Both the position numbers and the translations under genes were made by a program. DNA of 5,781 nucleotides from Candidatus Binatota bacterium (GTDB lineage Bacteria; Desulfobacterota; Binatia; Bin18): contig WTHE01000269.1 in assembly GCA_011523315.1 (NCBI GenBank), positions 1 through 5,781 on the forward strand. Direction: 5' to 3'. The notes under the pieces are model-generated. The model had not been told where the DNA came from and made no database searches. It worked only from the letters and a program-made list of their open reading frames with translations. This document shows, in pieces, positions 5,677-5,781 of the stretch. Positions within the stretch are counted from its first letter, which is position 1. Each line of letters opens with the position of its first letter.

Positions 5677-5707
5677 TGTCGGATTACGCTCCGCTAATCC
5701 GACCTAC
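5677..5707 (-). repeat. REP hairpin, inverted copy
   Basis: On the minus strand it starts with GTAG and carries the 8-bp stem TCGGATTA / TAATCCGA (plus-strand arms 5679-5686 and 5695-5702), a 2-bp inner GC stem, a bulge and a 3-nt loop. It is 31 nt against 33 nt in the forward copy. The fifth stem pair is A-T instead of G-C. Confidence 0.85.
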
Positions 5708-5712
5708 TACTT

Positions 5713-5725
5713 ATCCACCCGCTTG
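5713..5725 (+). repeat. Right copy of a 13-nt direct repeat bracketing the REP doublet
   Basis: This is the exact second copy of ATCCACCCGCTTG. It starts 5 nt after the REP doublet ends and 126 nt from the start of the left copy. Confidence 0.6.
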
Positions 5726-5762
5726 TGACACGAGGCGCTGCACCACTTTCGGGAGGCTGCGT

Positions 5763-5781
5763 ATGCACGCTCAGACTGACA
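5763..5781 (+). CDS. Probable start of a gene running off the window
   Basis: An ATG at 5763 is preceded by GGGAGG (5751-5756) with 6-nt spacing, a good ribosome site. Six codons follow before the window ends (M-H-A-Q-T-D), too few for any identification. The call rests only on the ribosome site and on the preceding non-coding gap. Confidence 0.4.

Larger units (their letters stand above)
5635..5707. repeat. REP doublet (REPIN/BIME-like), two inverted REP hairpins
   Basis: Two REP units face each other around a 9-nt spacer (5668-5676). The outer ends GTAGGTCGG (5635-5643) and CCGACCTAC (5699-5707) are exact reverse complements, so the whole element can fold as one long cruciform or as two hairpins. 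Such doublets are non-autonomous elements moved in trans by RAYT-family Y1 transposases, and none is encoded in this window. The element lies between the methyltransferase gene and the probable next gene, the usual extragenic setting. Confidence 0.85.
5557..5762. other. Non-coding interval containing a REP doublet
   Basis: This interval of about 206 nt lies between the methyltransferase stop and the probable next start. No credible coding frame or T-tailed terminator is visible. It contains the REP doublet at 5635-5707 and a 13-nt direct repeat on either side of it. The rest is featureless to me. Confidence 0.6.

Noticed and set aside
5635..5707. CRISPR-like repeat array
   Set aside because: Only two units occur, in inverted rather than direct orientation, with a 9-nt spacer. 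They fit a REP doublet instead.
5711..5719. TTATCCACC resembles a DnaA box (8 of 9 to TTATCCACA)
   Set aside because: Only one site is seen, it lies inside the direct repeat, and there is no cluster, AT-rich unwinding region or dnaA/dnaN nearby.

Overview
The window is GC-rich bacterial DNA, densely packed with short intergenic gaps. It holds three predicted signal-peptide proteins, at least one with a clear lipobox, which suggests a Gram-negative-type envelope. The lineage cannot be fixed from sequence alone. The GC-rich coding, the GTAG-headed palindromic repeats and the mix of families would suit an uncultured proteobacterial or Tectomicrobia-like genome, but that is only a guess.

Layout from left to right. 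Positions 1-578 (+) hold the C-terminal three quarters of a classical short-chain dehydrogenase/reductase whose N-terminus lies outside the window. It converges, with an 11-nt gap, on a minus-strand run of four genes. In transcription order these are a lipoprotein-like protein built of 26-residue YD-type repeats (3615-2671), an eIF-2B alpha/beta/delta-family protein (2623-1697), a 61-residue secreted or lipid-anchored Cys-containing protein (1609-1424), and a 270-residue lipoprotein (1402-590). The first pair is nearly or actually overlapping and the last pair is 21 nt apart. The 87-nt gap between the pairs holds a GTAG-flanked palindrome. Divergent from this run, across a gap of about 67 nt, are an MFS transporter (3683-4924, +) and a class I SAM-dependent methyltransferase (4939-5556, +) spaced 14 nt apart, almost certainly one operon.

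The right end (5557-5762) is non-coding. It carries a clear REP doublet (REPIN/BIME-like): two GTAG-headed hairpins in inverted orientation, with a compensatory base-pair difference between them. A 13-nt direct repeat brackets it. A new plus-strand gene probably starts at 5763.

No complete novel multi-gene system is evident. The points most worth a second look are the strict 26-residue periodicity of the YD-like lipoprotein, the eIF-2B-like protein that lacks the isomerase cysteine but keeps the aspartate, and the REPIN with its bracketing repeats. How the MFS/methyltransferase pair relates functionally to the divergent envelope genes is not evident from the sequence.
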